From NCBI RefSeq assembly GCF_031501865.1, contig NZ_JARRCW010000001.1, forward strand, positions 3,059,001-3,123,000: 64,000 bases of DNA. Direction: 5' to 3'. The translations under genes and the position numbers were made by a program. Below the pieces are notes generated by a model. That model did no database searches and had not been told where the DNA came from. It was given only the letters and a program-made list of their open reading frames with translations. Shown in pieces: positions 52,711 to 62,428 of the stretch (positions within the stretch are counted from its first letter, which is position 1; each line of letters opens with the position of its first letter). Source of the DNA: Pseudovibrio sp. M1P-2-3. GTDB taxonomy: Bacteria; Pseudomonadota; Alphaproteobacteria; Rhizobiales; Stappiaceae.

Positions 52711-52811
52711 GAATGTATCGCCGAAAAGCGATACCAGTTCTCGAGTAACAATACGTGTTTATGCAATAGGTTAAAGCGCTAAGATGTTTCAGTAAAACAT
52801 CTCAGCGCTTT
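52711..52811. repeat. Palindromic repeats of families B and C
   Basis: A family B palindrome with GTATCGC (52715-52721) and GCGATAC (52728-52734), then a family C nested palindrome with arms AAAGCGCT (52773-52780) and AGCGCTTT (52804-52811) and an inner AGATGTTT/AAACATCT stem. Together they are like the flanks of the IS110 element, unoccupied here. Confidence 0.7.
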
Positions 52812-52836
52812 AGAATAGTATCTCTTTTAAAGACAC

Positions 52837-52864
52837 AAAAAAGGCGACCATTGGGCCGCCTTTT
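52837..52864. terminator. Bidirectional intrinsic terminator downstream of sodB
   Basis: Arms AAAAGGCG (52839-52846) and CGCCTTTT (52857-52864), with A and T runs on both sides, so it can end transcription from both strands. It lies 27 bases after the sodB stop. Confidence 0.88.
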
Positions 52865-52890
52865 CATAACCTCTAGTAAAGAGCTGTCTA

Positions 52891-53490
52891 TTAAAGTGCT
52901 TTAGAAAGAAGCTCTTCAACGTATTCCCAGTTCACCAGATTATCGACGAATGCTTCCAAATACTTTGGACGCGCATTACGGTAATCGATGTAGTAGGAGT
53001 GCTCCCAAACATCACAACCCAGAACAGGAATACCACCATGCACCAACGGGTTTTCGCCGTTTGGTGTTTTCATCACTTCCAACTTGCCATCTTTAACCGC
53101 AAGCCATGCCCAACCAGAACCAAACTGCGTAAGGCCAGCGTTAATGAAATCAGCACGGAACTTGTCAAAGCCGCCCAAGTCCTCATCAATTTTCTTGGCA
53201 ACAAGACCTGGAAGGGATTTACCGCCACCATTTGGCTTCATCCATTTCCAGAAGTGCAAGTGGTTCAGGTGCTGGCCAGCATTGTTAAACAGGCCAGGGT
53301 TTTTGCCATAGCTCTCTTTTACAATCTCTTCGAGGGTTTTGCCCTCAAGACCAGAGCCTTCCAGCAACTTGTTACCATTGGTTACATATGCTTGATGATG
53401 CTTATCATGGTGAAATTCAAGAGTTTCGGCGGACATATATGGTGCCAGCGCGTCATAGGCATATGGCAGATCTTCAAGAGTAAAAGACAT
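52891..53490 (-). CDS. sodB: Iron/manganese superoxide dismutase
   Basis: A 199-residue enzyme that dismutates superoxide, with metal ligands in FHHDKHHQAYV (H27), AGQHLNHLHFW (H77), and CDVWEHSYYIDYRN (Asp and His near 158-163). Gln 73 in AGQHLNH is the position that favours iron in FeSOD, so iron or cambialistic use is likely. The start at 53490 follows the strong ribosome binding site AGGAGGG; a longer frame to 53568 lacks one. No signal peptide. A bidirectional terminator follows. Confidence 0.93.
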   Translation of the reverse strand: MSFTLEDLPYAYDALAPYMSAETLEFHHDKHHQAYVTNGNKLLEGSGLEGKTLEEIVKESYGKNPGLFNNAGQHLNHLHFWKWMKPNGGGKSLPGLVAKKIDEDLGGFDKFRADFINAGLTQFGSGWAWLAVKDGKLEVMKTPNGENPLVHGGIPVLGCDVWEHSYYIDYRNARPKYLEAFVDNLVNWEYVEELLSKAL

Positions 53491-54073
53491 TTTGGCCCTC
53501 CTAAGGGAGTATAGAAATGGGGTTGTTGCACGGTAAATCCAGTCTTTTCCCTGCAACGTATGGTGCAAGATAGGTGTGTTTGCCTATAGCTGCAATGCCC
53601 TTTTTGCCAATTTACAAATATTTTTCTTACTTTTTAGTTCCAAGAGATTTAAGTTCCAGTAAAACCCGAGCTTTAGCGACTGTAAACATCCCCTCCCCCA
53701 AGACCTTAAAGCACTTCAAAAATTACGTTTTTTCTTTCCACCACAGCCAGTCTGACCTCGGCATCTTTGCCAGTTCTTAGAGGTCGAACCTCGCCAATTC
53801 GCAGTCCCAGCCCCTTTCCTTAACAACCTTTTAGGAATTAGAGTCTCCAAATCACTACCTAATTCTAATGGATTTACCAGCAGAGGGTCATAGGTAATTA
53901 CGCAGGCGGTTAGAAAGGAGAAGAAGCCTCACCTGTCATCGTCTGAAAAGGGGGATAACGGCCTTCCACCGCTCACTCAGAGCATGTATCCGAAAGGAAA
54001 TACCGGTAGACACGCCCTATGGCTAAAAGACTGCAGGCCCTCTCATCATCTTGTCCTAATGCACTGAGAGTAA
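53491..54073. other. Intergenic region between sodB and ilvE-type gene
   Basis: About 580 bases without a gene. A degenerate family B palindrome (GTATCCGAAAGG and ATACCGGTAGAC) is at about 53987-54015. Nothing else is recognised. Confidence 0.5.
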
Positions 54074-54946
54074 TCAGTATCTCTCAGCTTTCTCATGGGC
54101 AAACTCCCAATAGAGCGAGCGTGCTAGATTGGTTATCTCCCCCACTTTCAACACTCGGTCATCCAGCCGGTTCACTGGACCTACTTTCGCATAGTTTCCA
54201 GTAGAGAAAATCTCGTCGGCTCCATAAAAATCGTCATAGCTCAACGTTGCCTCATGAACCTTTATGTTCTGCTCTGTCAGTAGTTTAATGATGCGCTGGC
54301 GCGTAATTCCGTTCAAAAATGTTCCATTCCAAAATGGTGTAAATACTTCACCGTCTTTCACCATAAAGACGTTGGCTGTGGTCAGCTCCGCAATGTTGCC
54401 AAGCATGTCCTTCACCAGCGCATTATCAAAACCGCGTCCCGTCGCCTCCACAGCGGCTCTGGCATTATTTGGATAAAGACAACCCGCCTTCGCATTTACA
54501 GGCATGATCTCCATTGTTGGTCTTCGAAATGGAGAGAGTGTCAGGCTCGAACTTTTGTCTTTCGGGGGGAGCGGAGCTTCGAATAAGCACAACAAAAACC
54601 GAGTGGAATCAGGGTCAGGGTTTATAACCTGCGAACCATCTGCCTCCGCCCAATACATAGGGCGGATATAAACCGCCTCATCCCCTCCAAACTTACGCAT
54701 CCCTTCACGCGAGAGCTCAACGATTTCCTCGGTTCGCATGGTTGGTTTCATACCCAAGGCCACGGCTGAATCGTTTACTCTACTGCTATGAAGCGCAATG
54801 TCCGGCATCATACCATCGAACCCTCTAGCCCCGTCAAAGACGCTGGAACCCAACCAACTCGCATGGGTTCTAGGTCCCCAAAGAGAAGGATTTCCTTCCA
54901 GCCACTGTCCATCAAACCACGTCCAGGTTTTGGAATACTCCGCCAT
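54074..54946 (-). CDS. ilvE: Branched-chain amino acid aminotransferase
   Basis: A 290-residue class IV PLP-dependent aminotransferase that interconverts Leu, Ile or Val and their keto acids with glutamate. Typical segments are WLGSSVFDGARGF, RPMYWAE, NAKAGCLYPNNARA with the PLP-binding lysine, DNALVKDMLGNIAELTTANVF and FLNGITRQRII. The start at 54946 is supported by GGGAGG; a start six codons earlier is possible. It stands alone. The symbol is by family; other class IV enzymes such as D-amino acid aminotransferase are less likely. Confidence 0.88.
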   Translation of the reverse strand: MAEYSKTWTWFDGQWLEGNPSLWGPRTHASWLGSSVFDGARGFDGMMPDIALHSSRVNDSAVALGMKPTMRTEEIVELSREGMRKFGGDEAVYIRPMYWAEADGSQVINPDPDSTRFLLCLFEAPLPPKDKSSSLTLSPFRRPTMEIMPVNAKAGCLYPNNARAAVEATGRGFDNALVKDMLGNIAELTTANVFMVKDGEVFTPFWNGTFLNGITRQRIIKLLTEQNIKVHEATLSYDDFYGADEIFSTGNYAKVGPVNRLDDRVLKVGEITNLARSLYWEFAHEKAERY

Positions 54947-55423
54947 ACTGCCTCCCAAGCTCATACTTATTGTGTTTATTGTTTTTACTCTATTGGGCAG
55001 ATTTCAAAATGAAACGGCGCTTTGGTCAACCTATTCAGTCGATAAAGAAAATTTCCGCAATAAATTGACTTATATCATAAAATGTTCACAATCTGTTCCG
55101 TTAAATCTACAGAATTTAGCAAGTTTATACCGAGACTAAAATAATTTTTGTAAATTCAACGGGAGACAAATAAAAAACTACGGATAAAGTCCACCGATTC
55201 TCACGCACCTTTTAACCTAACCGTCCCCTCATCCCGCTGAGAGTTCTGTAACTTTTGGTAGTCCATGACCAATTTTCCCTCAATTATTGAGCTAAATCAG
55301 CTTGCTAAAGGAAATTATTGTGCAACTATTATCTTTGAGCACCTAAAATGGGCTGCAACGACTTGACCAGAAATGAGCCAGAGGTTTTAAGCCTGCCTGT
55401 TTAAACTCTGTCTGGAGATAACC
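54947..55423. other. Intergenic region before haloacid dehalogenase gene
   Basis: About 480 bases, AT-rich in part, without a gene. Carries the divergent promoters of the aminotransferase and the dehalogenase-like gene. Confidence 0.5.
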
Positions 55424-56086
55424 ATGCACCACTCCGTTTATGTATTCGATGCTTATGGCACACTATTTGATGTGCATGCAGCAGTAAGACGGCATGCACC
55501 CGAGATGGGACCGGACGCCGCACGGTTTTCTTCCATTTGGAGAGAAAAGCAACTGGAATATTCTTGGGTTAGAGCCCTTATGGGTCAATATAAAAACTTT
55601 TGGCAACTAACTGAAGAGGCGCTGGACACCGCTTTTGCACTCGTACCAAGCGCTGATAAGTCCCAACGTCAGACGCTTTTAGATTCCTATTGGAAACTGG
55701 ACTGTTACCCCGAGGTCCCACACGTTCTCAAAACTTTGAAAGAAAATGGGGCGCGCCTCGCCATTCTTTCAAATGGTTCTCCGCAAATGCTGGAGGCTGC
55801 AGCAAATGCCGCTGGTATCTCTGATTATCTGGATGAAATTTTCTCTGTAGATACCATTCGTACCTACAAAGCTTCTCCTGACGTTTACGAAATGGTTACA
55901 ACGCATTTCCGTCTCTACCCGGAAGCCGTCTCCTTCCAGTCCTCCAACAGGTGGGATGTGGCTGGCGCTACTAAATTTGGAATGAGAACAGTCTGGATTA
56001 ACAGAAGCCAAATGCCGGATGAATACGCAGACCTTCCTCCCAAAGCAGTTCTTCACAATCTGGAAGGTCTGCCAAGGCTTACATGA
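55424..56086 (+). CDS. (S)-2-haloacid dehalogenase, HAD type II
   Basis: A 220-residue HAD-superfamily hydrolase with the aspartate nucleophile D9 in VFDAYGTLFDV, a cap domain (about 20-100), motif II ILSNGSPQML near 108-117, lysine in YKASP and acidic loop SSNRWDVAGA near 168-177. The SSN-x-WD motif is specific for type II haloacid dehalogenases, which hydrolyse L-2-haloacids. Related to halogenated compounds common in marine settings; the alpha/beta hydrolase at 14100 may act on similar chemistry, without linkage. Confidence 0.9.
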   Translation: MHHSVYVFDAYGTLFDVHAAVRRHAPEMGPDAARFSSIWREKQLEYSWVRALMGQYKNFWQLTEEALDTAFALVPSADKSQRQTLLDSYWKLDCYPEVPHVLKTLKENGARLAILSNGSPQMLEAAANAAGISDYLDEIFSVDTIRTYKASPDVYEMVTTHFRLYPEAVSFQSSNRWDVAGATKFGMRTVWINRSQMPDEYADLPPKAVLHNLEGLPRLT

Positions 56087-56153
56087 ATTCTTAGAAGTAT
56101 AATGGGGTAATATTATCCCAACTCTTCAAAGCATTAGAGAGATAAAGGAGAAA

Positions 56154-56735
56154 TCAGGTTTCCCCTTTTTTGATCCATTTGTGCACCTTCGGAGGTACAT
56201 AATCTCTAAATCGATCCAGCAGCCGAGTTGGATCAGTTTCTACAATCAGAATTTCTCGCATTTCCGGCTTAATCAGCTCTGCTTGAACCATTTGATCCAG
56301 AAAGGCAATCAAATGATCGTAGTAGCCAGCAATGTTCAGGAGCCCGCTTGGCTTGTTGTGATACCCGAGCTGCGCCCAAGTCCACATTTCAAACATTTCT
56401 TCCATGGTACCCGCACCACCAGGTAACGAGATAAATGCGTCTGATAAGTCATTCATCAGCGCTTTTCTCTCATGCATTGAGCCAACAATATGCAGTTTGC
56501 TCAATCCAGTATGAGCAATCTCTTTCTCCGAAAGCGCTTCAGGCAAAACACCAATAACCTGTCCATCTTCGCTCAAGGCTCCATCGGCTACCAAACCCAT
56601 CAACCCGACATTTGCTCCGCCATACACAAGTGTTTGCCCTGACTTGGCAATTGATCTACCTGTTTCAAAAGCAATTTCACCAAATTCCTTGCGAAGACCA
56701 AAACTGGACGCGCAGTAAACACAAACTGCAGACAT
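56154..56735 (-). CDS. LOG-family nucleotide hydrolase (TIGR00730)
   Basis: A 193-residue Rossmann-like protein with GGANVGLMGLVADGAL near 44-59 and PGGAGTMEEMFEMW near 99-112, the active-site motif of LOG enzymes that release base from nucleoside 5'-monophosphates (cytokinin riboside phosphate or AMP/GMP). The start at 56735 (MSAVCVYCASSFG) is the usual beginning in the family. Its biological role in bacteria is nucleotide salvage or stress related; not specified here. Confidence 0.9.
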   Translation of the reverse strand: MSAVCVYCASSFGLRKEFGEIAFETGRSIAKSGQTLVYGGANVGLMGLVADGALSEDGQVIGVLPEALSEKEIAHTGLSKLHIVGSMHERKALMNDLSDAFISLPGGAGTMEEMFEMWTWAQLGYHNKPSGLLNIAGYYDHLIAFLDQMVQAELIKPEMREILIVETDPTRLLDRFRDYVPPKVHKWIKKGET

Positions 56736-56818
56736 AACTTCACCATTCCCAAAAGAACAAAAGAGACTATGTGCTGGAAACACTCTCTTTCCAGCACATC
56801 TAGTTAGGCGCGTTTAGA

Positions 56819-58210
56819 CTAGCCTTTTGACAGCTCATGGAAAACACGGATCCACGAACGGATACCGCGATAATAGCTATTGAGCTCATATTTTTCATTG
56901 GGAGAATGAATTTGGTCTTCATCAAGTCCAAAGCCAATGAGAAGAGAGTCCATATTCAGAATTCGTTTGAAACTACCAACAATTGGAATAGACCCACCAC
57001 AGCCAACCAAAGCTGCCTCTTTACCCCATTCATCTTGAAGGGCTTTTTGACCTTTAAGCAAAACAGGTGAGTCAAAATCCATGCGTAAAGCACGGTCCCC
57101 ACCATGTGGGTGTAAGACAAGCTCAAAGTCTTCAGGGGTCTTAGATTTCAAATAGTCATGGAACGATTGGCGAACTTTTTCTGGGTCCTGATCCCCAACA
57201 AGGCGGAACGACACTTTGGCATGGGCTTCTGATGGGATTACCGTCTTAAATCCTTCACCAGTGTAGCCCCCCCACAATCCGTTCACATCGCAAGTTGGAC
57301 GTGTCCAAACCTGCTCCAATGTTGTTCGGTCCTTTTCTCCTCCGGCAGTTTTAAGTCCAATCCCGCCAAGGAATTCCTCCTCGGAGAACTTCAGGTTCTC
57401 CCACATCTTTTTAACGGTGTCTGGCGTCTCAACAACGCCCTCATAAAACCCCGGTAACGTGACCCGACCCGTTTCATCTCGTAGGCCAGCAATCATATCA
57501 CTCAGCACGTGCAAAGGATTCCTCGCAGCACCGCCGTACATTCCAGAGTGCAGATCCTTGTCCGGTCCGCGAAGCGTTATTTCTTCGCCAACCAAGCCTC
57601 GCAACATAACAGAGATCGCAGGGGTCGTTTTGTCCCACATACTTGTATCGCACACCAGCGCTAAGTCGACGGACAGTTCTTCCTTGTTTTCATCTAGGAA
57701 GGGCTCCAGAGAAGGAGAGCCACTCTCCTCTTCTCCTTCCAGCATAACACTGAAAGGCAACGGCAAATCACCGGTTTCTTCGATCCAGGCGCGCGCCGCT
57801 TCAACAATTGTCATCAACTGACCTTTGTCATCATTAGCACCGCGCGCTACGATCATTTTTGAGCCGTCTTCACGCTCTACAATTTGAGGATCAAATGGAT
57901 CAGCATGCCACAAATCAATTGGGTCCACGGGTTGAACATCATAATGCCCATAGAACAATACGTGCGGTCCTGATGTGTTCTCTCCAGTACGGTGACCAAC
58001 AACCATAGGGTGGCCTGTTGTGTCGCGAACTTCAGAGGGAATACCAATTTCCGAAAGCTCTTTTGCCATCCAGTTTGCCGCTGTACGGCAATCATCTTTG
58101 TAATCCGGATCTGTAGAAATACTCTTGATCCGTATAAGTTCAAAAAGTCGCTTCAAGCTAGCTTCAAAATTTCTATCTGCACGTTCTAGAACTTTATCAA
58201 CTTGGCTCAT
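56819..58210 (-). CDS. M20 family metallopeptidase (dipeptidase type)
   Basis: A 463-residue zinc dipeptidase. Zinc ligands are in LFYGHYDVQPVD (His and Asp near 88-98), ARGANDDKGQ (Asp) and MLEGEEESGSPSLEP (catalytic Glu and ligand Glu). A dimerisation domain interrupts the catalytic domain at about 205-345. The ARGANDDKGQ and VDPIDLWHADPFDP segments match the carnosinase/CNDP-type subgroup of broad dipeptidases. No signal peptide. Single-gene unit. Confidence 0.9.
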   Translation of the reverse strand: MSQVDKVLERADRNFEASLKRLFELIRIKSISTDPDYKDDCRTAANWMAKELSEIGIPSEVRDTTGHPMVVGHRTGENTSGPHVLFYGHYDVQPVDPIDLWHADPFDPQIVEREDGSKMIVARGANDDKGQLMTIVEAARAWIEETGDLPLPFSVMLEGEEESGSPSLEPFLDENKEELSVDLALVCDTSMWDKTTPAISVMLRGLVGEEITLRGPDKDLHSGMYGGAARNPLHVLSDMIAGLRDETGRVTLPGFYEGVVETPDTVKKMWENLKFSEEEFLGGIGLKTAGGEKDRTTLEQVWTRPTCDVNGLWGGYTGEGFKTVIPSEAHAKVSFRLVGDQDPEKVRQSFHDYLKSKTPEDFELVLHPHGGDRALRMDFDSPVLLKGQKALQDEWGKEAALVGCGGSIPIVGSFKRILNMDSLLIGFGLDEDQIHSPNEKYELNSYYRGIRSWIRVFHELSKG

Positions 58211-58631
58211 AAGTCTCTCACAATCTTAATCATTGAATTTTGTTGCTGCCTAGCAAGCCAACCATAAGCTCCAAAGCTTGAAAGACGAAGCACGTGGCTT
58301 TATTCGGCAACACTTTAGTCGCAAATATCACGTGAAATCAGTCTTGATCACTTTTTTTTATTGCAATTTGCTCGCAGGAGCATTTATCCACCACTACGAG
58401 CGAAACACACCATAAGGGATTGCTTTAATTCCATATTAAATCACGATACCTTAACTAGGTATTCAAACATCAACGAACTCTATGCCTCGCTTGTAAATAT
58501 AGTCATACGGGCATAATTTATAAATTATAGTTTGAGAACTTTGGATTGCTTAGATTTTACAAACTGGCTTAAAAGTACAATAGAGAGATAGCCAGTGGCA
58601 ATCCCGATACTCAACGCTTATGGAGAATGAT
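58211..58631. other. Intergenic region between M20 peptidase and small helical protein
   Basis: About 420 bases, AT-rich, no gene seen. Divergent promoters expected. Confidence 0.5.
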
Positions 58632-59021
58632 ATGCATCGTTTGATTGATCGGATTGTAGAAAAGACCGGTCTGGAAGAGGAAAAAGCCAAGTCAGCAGTC
58701 GGTGTTATTCTCAACTTCATGGCCAAGAATAGCAGCAGAGAAGACATGGATACTCTCTTCGAGGCTTTTCCGATGGCAAAAGACTTTTTTGCTATTGAAG
58801 AATCTAAAGAAAGCTCGGGTCTGTTCGGCGGTTTGGCAAGTAAAATGTCAAGCACCGTAGGCGTCCTATCCGCTTTAAATGAAATGACAAGCCTTGGGCT
58901 GTCTATGGGACAGATACAGGCTGTTGCCAAGGAAACAATCAAATTTGCAAAAGAAAATGTTGACCCGTCAAAGGTTGACGCAATCATCGCAAAAATTCCA
59001 GGGTTAAGCCAGATAAGCTAA
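58632..59021 (+). CDS. Small helical protein of unknown function
   Basis: A 129-residue all-helical protein (chosen start ATGCATCG, preceded by GGAGA at good distance; an ATG twelve bases earlier is the alternative). It has an N-terminal segment VEKTGLEEEKAKSAVGVIL, a Gly-rich loop (SGLFGGLASKM) and a C-terminal helix pair (TSLGLSMGQIQAVAKETI). The layout reminds me of DUF2780-like or similar small bacterial proteins, but I cannot assign it. It stands alone, followed by a hairpin. Confidence 0.7.
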   Translation: MHRLIDRIVEKTGLEEEKAKSAVGVILNFMAKNSSREDMDTLFEAFPMAKDFFAIEESKESSGLFGGLASKMSSTVGVLSALNEMTSLGLSMGQIQAVAKETIKFAKENVDPSKVDAIIAKIPGLSQIS

Positions 59022-59095
59022 TCTCAGCCAACTACTGGCAGTACGAGTTAGTTGAATTACACAACCTACTCTTTCCGACTGAAAGACTGCTTGTG

Positions 59096-59125
59096 GTAGT
59101 GCCGACAACGAAGAGTTGGCACTAC
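59096..59125 (+). terminator. Hairpin after small helical protein
   Basis: Arms GTAGTGC (59096-59102) and GCACTAC (59119-59125) with an inner CAAC/GTTG stem. No T tract, so its role as a terminator is uncertain. Confidence 0.45.
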
Positions 59126-59209
59126 TTAGCACTCTACATGTTAACTTACCCCATCTTGGTACACATGGACTCCAAGCCGGTTCAGGCTGGATAAACTTCT
59201 CAAGCCCTA

Positions 59210-59911
59210 CTAAATCCTGATCTGTCCGTATCTTAGCGCTTCGACGACAGTATGTGTTTTATTGGAAGCGTTTAACTTTGCACTTGCATTTTGAAGGTGC
59301 GCGTGAACAGTTCTCTGGGATATTTCGAGATATTCAGCAATTTCATGGGCTGTTTTACCCAGTGCAGTAAGCTCGAGAACCCTTCTCTCTCGAGTTGACA
59401 GATCTCCTGGCCGTTGATCCGAAATTACGCCTAATTCAAACAGCCGCCTAAACGCAGCAGCCGATACAATCTCCAAGGAAGCCAGATCATAGGTTACTGC
59501 TGATATTCCATGTCCGGCACCAACCACCATGGCCTGAAACGGGTGTAAAGCATCAACCGGAATCACCATCACCTTGGCGCCTTCACCTATTGCAGAAAAC
59601 AGCTCTGAGTTATTGACGTCGCTTTCCCCTACATTCCAGAATATAGGCCTGCTGCCGGAAAGGCCAAGCATAAGAGCGTTATCGCCCGCACTCAAAGATG
59701 TTCTTTCAACTCCTCCATTGCGTTCATCAGGCCAACGAAATCGATGTACCAAGCTATCAATCGTACGGTTAGGCATTGGCAACCCAGTTATGAGGATGTG
59801 AGATGCACCCAACCTACGAAGATAGGATTCAACTATATCTAAAACAGGTTTAGCAGCTCGTGCCTCCGATATCGCCTGAACTTTGGCTTCAATATCTGCT
59901 GTATCGTTCAT
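59210..59911 (-). CDS. LuxR-family transcriptional regulator
   Basis: A 233-residue regulator with an N-terminal sensory domain of the autoinducer-binding type (about 1-150, with HRFRWPDE near 57-64) and a C-terminal LuxR/GerE helix-turn-helix (about 170-228: LSTRERRVLELTALGKTAHEIAEYL and SQRTVHAHLQNASAKL). The conserved residues of acyl-homoserine-lactone binding are only partly kept, so the ligand is uncertain. No luxI-type synthase is in the window, making this a solo. Start at 59911 is supported by an upstream GGAAGGCGAGG; a longer frame from 59965 is possible. Confidence 0.82.
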   Translation of the reverse strand: MNDTADIEAKVQAISEARAAKPVLDIVESYLRRLGASHILITGLPMPNRTIDSLVHRFRWPDERNGGVERTSLSAGDNALMLGLSGSRPIFWNVGESDVNNSELFSAIGEGAKVMVIPVDALHPFQAMVVGAGHGISAVTYDLASLEIVSAAAFRRLFELGVISDQRPGDLSTRERRVLELTALGKTAHEIAEYLEISQRTVHAHLQNASAKLNASNKTHTVVEALRYGQIRI

Positions 59912-60424
59912 CTTGCCTCGCCTTCCCGGTCCATAAGTTAGACGAAACTGGGTGAAAACACCCACCTACACTCTGACGTATAGAGTTCTCGTCCGAGACT
60001 TTTCGATCTTTTGGTGCCATAATAACTACCTAGATCTCTTCAGCCGATTGAGGAAACGGTGGAATCTGATTACCACCCCTGTTAGTATGAGAGGGGCATT
60101 TCTCAGTCCCAACACTTGTACCTCCGCCAAGAAAGATGAGCCGTCACAAACTCATGATGACTATCTCCCAAGGTCCTCCGAGTGTCTGAAAAGCAGTTGA
60201 TAGTTAGCAACTCTAGACAATAGTAACAGCCTTATGTGCCGTAGGGTCAATTACGACAAGTTTTAGATAATTAAGTCTATTGCAATTTCTACTTAACGAC
60301 ACAAAGCGGGAAAACCCTAGCCACAAGTACACTTGCAAACGAAGTTCTGTCTAAACAATAGTGCAATAGCATAGCTTGTAGGGTGATGCGGAAACTACGT
60401 ATAAGAGGAGTGGAAGGAAGAATT
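59912..60424. other. Intergenic region between LuxR gene and mutA
   Basis: About 510 bases with no gene. Divergent promoters for luxR-type and mutA genes lie here. A cobalamin riboswitch was looked for because the next genes use B12, but I see no recognisable one. Confidence 0.5.
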
Positions 60425-62428
60425 ATGGGACCTCATCATCTTGAAATTCCTAAAATATTTTTAGGAAACACCTACTCTGACTGGGAAGACGCCGCTCAAC
60501 GAGCTCTTAAAGGGAAGGCTGTATCAACCCTCGACACGAAGGGTGATACGGAAGGCATCATACGTGCGATCTATGAAAGCACTTCTCAACACCCTCCTCA
60601 GCAATTAAGGGATTTAGAAACCCCTTGGTCTATTACTCAACGCAGTGATCACCCTGATATAAGGGAGGCGAATAAACAGATTCTGGAGGATCTGGAAGGA
60701 GGCGCTTCTAGTATTGATTTGGTCCTGCCATCATCTCCCCAAGCTAGAGGACATGGTGTTCACCTAAATACCATTGATGATATAGCTCGTTTATTCGACG
60801 GTGTTCACTGTGACCTTATCGAAATTAGACTCGATAGCGGACGCTTGGGTAACGCTGCCACAGCGCTCTTTTTGGAGGCTTCCCGAAGAAAAGATGTATT
60901 GATTGGAAGCCCAAATTTGAATGGCCCCATTGATGTTATTGGACCTTGCGCCAGTACAGGCAAGCTGAATTTTAACGTTCACTCTGCTGAACAGCATCAA
61001 ATCAACTTCATCAAGACCTTGATAGAACAAGATATTGCAATTCGAGCTTTTAGGGCTGATGGCCGTATTTTCCATAATGGCGGAGCAACGCCAGCACAAG
61101 AACTTGGTATCGTACTCGCCAGCCTCGTATACTATATGCGCTTGGCAGAACAGGCAAATATTCCATCAAGTCAGCTACCTCAATTAGTGGGAGCTGTCCT
61201 TAGTGCAGATGCAGACCAGTTTACAACATTAACCAAGGCACGCGCTATGCGCTTGTTATGGTCCTCGCTTCTTAAGCACTCAGGTCTAGAGCAAGACCAC
61301 CTTAACTTACACATGGAATCTTCTTGGAGAATGATGACCAAATATGATCCATGGGTGAATATACTAAGGGGAACAGTGGCCGCACTCTCCGCAGGGATGG
61401 GAGGTGCAGACAGCGTCTGCACATTGCCATTTACTGCAGCTTTAGGCCTCCCAACATCTTTTGCACGAAGAGTTGCGCGCAACTCTCAGGTTATACTTCT
61501 TGAGGAAAGTCACATTGCTCAAGTAAGCGACCCAGCAGCAGGATCTGGTCTGGTTGAAACGAGAACAAAAGAGCTCGCGGATTCAGCTTGGAATTACTTC
61601 AAGCAAATTGAACAGGCGGGTGGCATTCTTGAAGCCCTAAAAACCGGTATGTTATCTAGAGTAATCCAGGAAGCCGACCAATTGGAGAGACAACGCATCT
61701 CCGTTGGCAAGCAGATAATCACAGGTACCAGCGCATTCCCGAATATTCATGAGAAACCTGTCGAAACTGTAGATGTTAAAAAAATGGTGTCACTTGAATA
61801 CCTTAAAGGTTCTTCAACGCTGGACCTTAAAATAGACGATGCAAACTTCAAGCGTCTAACTCAGGCATTCTCCGAGGGCCAAGGCTTAGATACTATTAAT
61901 CTCAATAGCTCAACAGACAGCGTAGAATTTTGCCCACCAATTCCTAGCTTCCGCATTGCTGAACCTTTTGAAATTTATAGACAAAAATCTGATATTTACA
62001 AAGCAAGAACAGGTAAAGCCCCAAAAGTATTTTTAGCAACGTTGGGCGGAGTTGCCGACCATACGGCTCGGGCTACTTATGCAGCTAACCTCTACGCTTC
62101 CGGTGGCATAGAGGCCACTCCAGCAGAACACTACTCTTCTTTAGACGCCATGATAGACAGCTTTAACGAGAGCGAAGCCCAACTGGCTTGTCTCTGCTCT
62201 TCATCTACAATTTACCAAGAACAGGCGAAGTCTGTTATTGAAGCGTTTGGCAAAACCGAAATTCTACGTTTAACTCTTGCAGGTAAGCCTTCTGAACTCG
62301 AAAGTACTGCTAACGCCTCCAAACTGAATGGGTTTATCTTTACTGGTTGTAATATTCTGGAGGAGCTAAAAGCCTGTTATACATTACTTGACAGATCCGA
62401 TGAATACAAATTGGAGGCACGGATATGA
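60425..62428 (+). CDS. mutA: Methylmalonyl-CoA mutase small subunit
   Basis: From the start at 60425 (MGPHHLEI, after GGAAGGAA) a 667-residue protein homologous to the catalytic subunit but without the cobalamin-binding histidine: the C-terminal domain has [29 protein letters not shown] where MutB-type proteins have the DxHxxG box. It is the structural partner of MutB. The enzyme isomerises (R)-methylmalonyl-CoA and succinyl-CoA, used in propionate and ethylmalonyl-CoA metabolism. The stop overlaps the mutB start by four bases (ATGA). An upstream ATG at 60383 has poor support. Confidence 0.92.
   Translation: MGPHHLEIPKIFLGNTYSDWEDAAQRALKGKAVSTLDTKGDTEGIIRAIYESTSQHPPQQLRDLETPWSITQRSDHPDIREANKQILEDLEGGASSIDLVLPSSPQARGHGVHLNTIDDIARLFDGVHCDLIEIRLDSGRLGNAATALFLEASRRKDVLIGSPNLNGPIDVIGPCASTGKLNFNVHSAEQHQINFIKTLIEQDIAIRAFRADGRIFHNGGATPAQELGIVLASLVYYMRLAEQANIPSSQLPQLVGAVLSADADQFTTLTKARAMRLLWSSLLKHSGLEQDHLNLHMESSWRMMTKYDPWVNILRGTVAALSAGMGGADSVCTLPFTAALGLPTSFARRVARNSQVILLEESHIAQVSDPAAGSGLVETRTKELADSAWNYFKQIEQAGGILEALKTGMLSRVIQEADQLERQRISVGKQIITGTSAFPNIHEKPVETVDVKKMVSLEYLKGSSTLDLKIDDANFKRLTQAFSEGQGLDTINLNSSTDSVEFCPPIPSFRIAEPFEIYRQKSDIYKARTGKAPKVFLATLGGVADHTARATYAANLYASGGIEATPAEHYSSLDAMIDSFNESEAQLACLCSSSTIYQEQAKSVIEAFGKTEILRLTLAGKPSELESTANASKLNGFIFTGCNILEELKACYTLLDRSDEYKLEARI

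Noticed and set aside
59912-60424. Cobalamin riboswitch before the mutAB genes
   Set aside because: No recognisable B12-box or pairing pattern was seen in the intergenic region.
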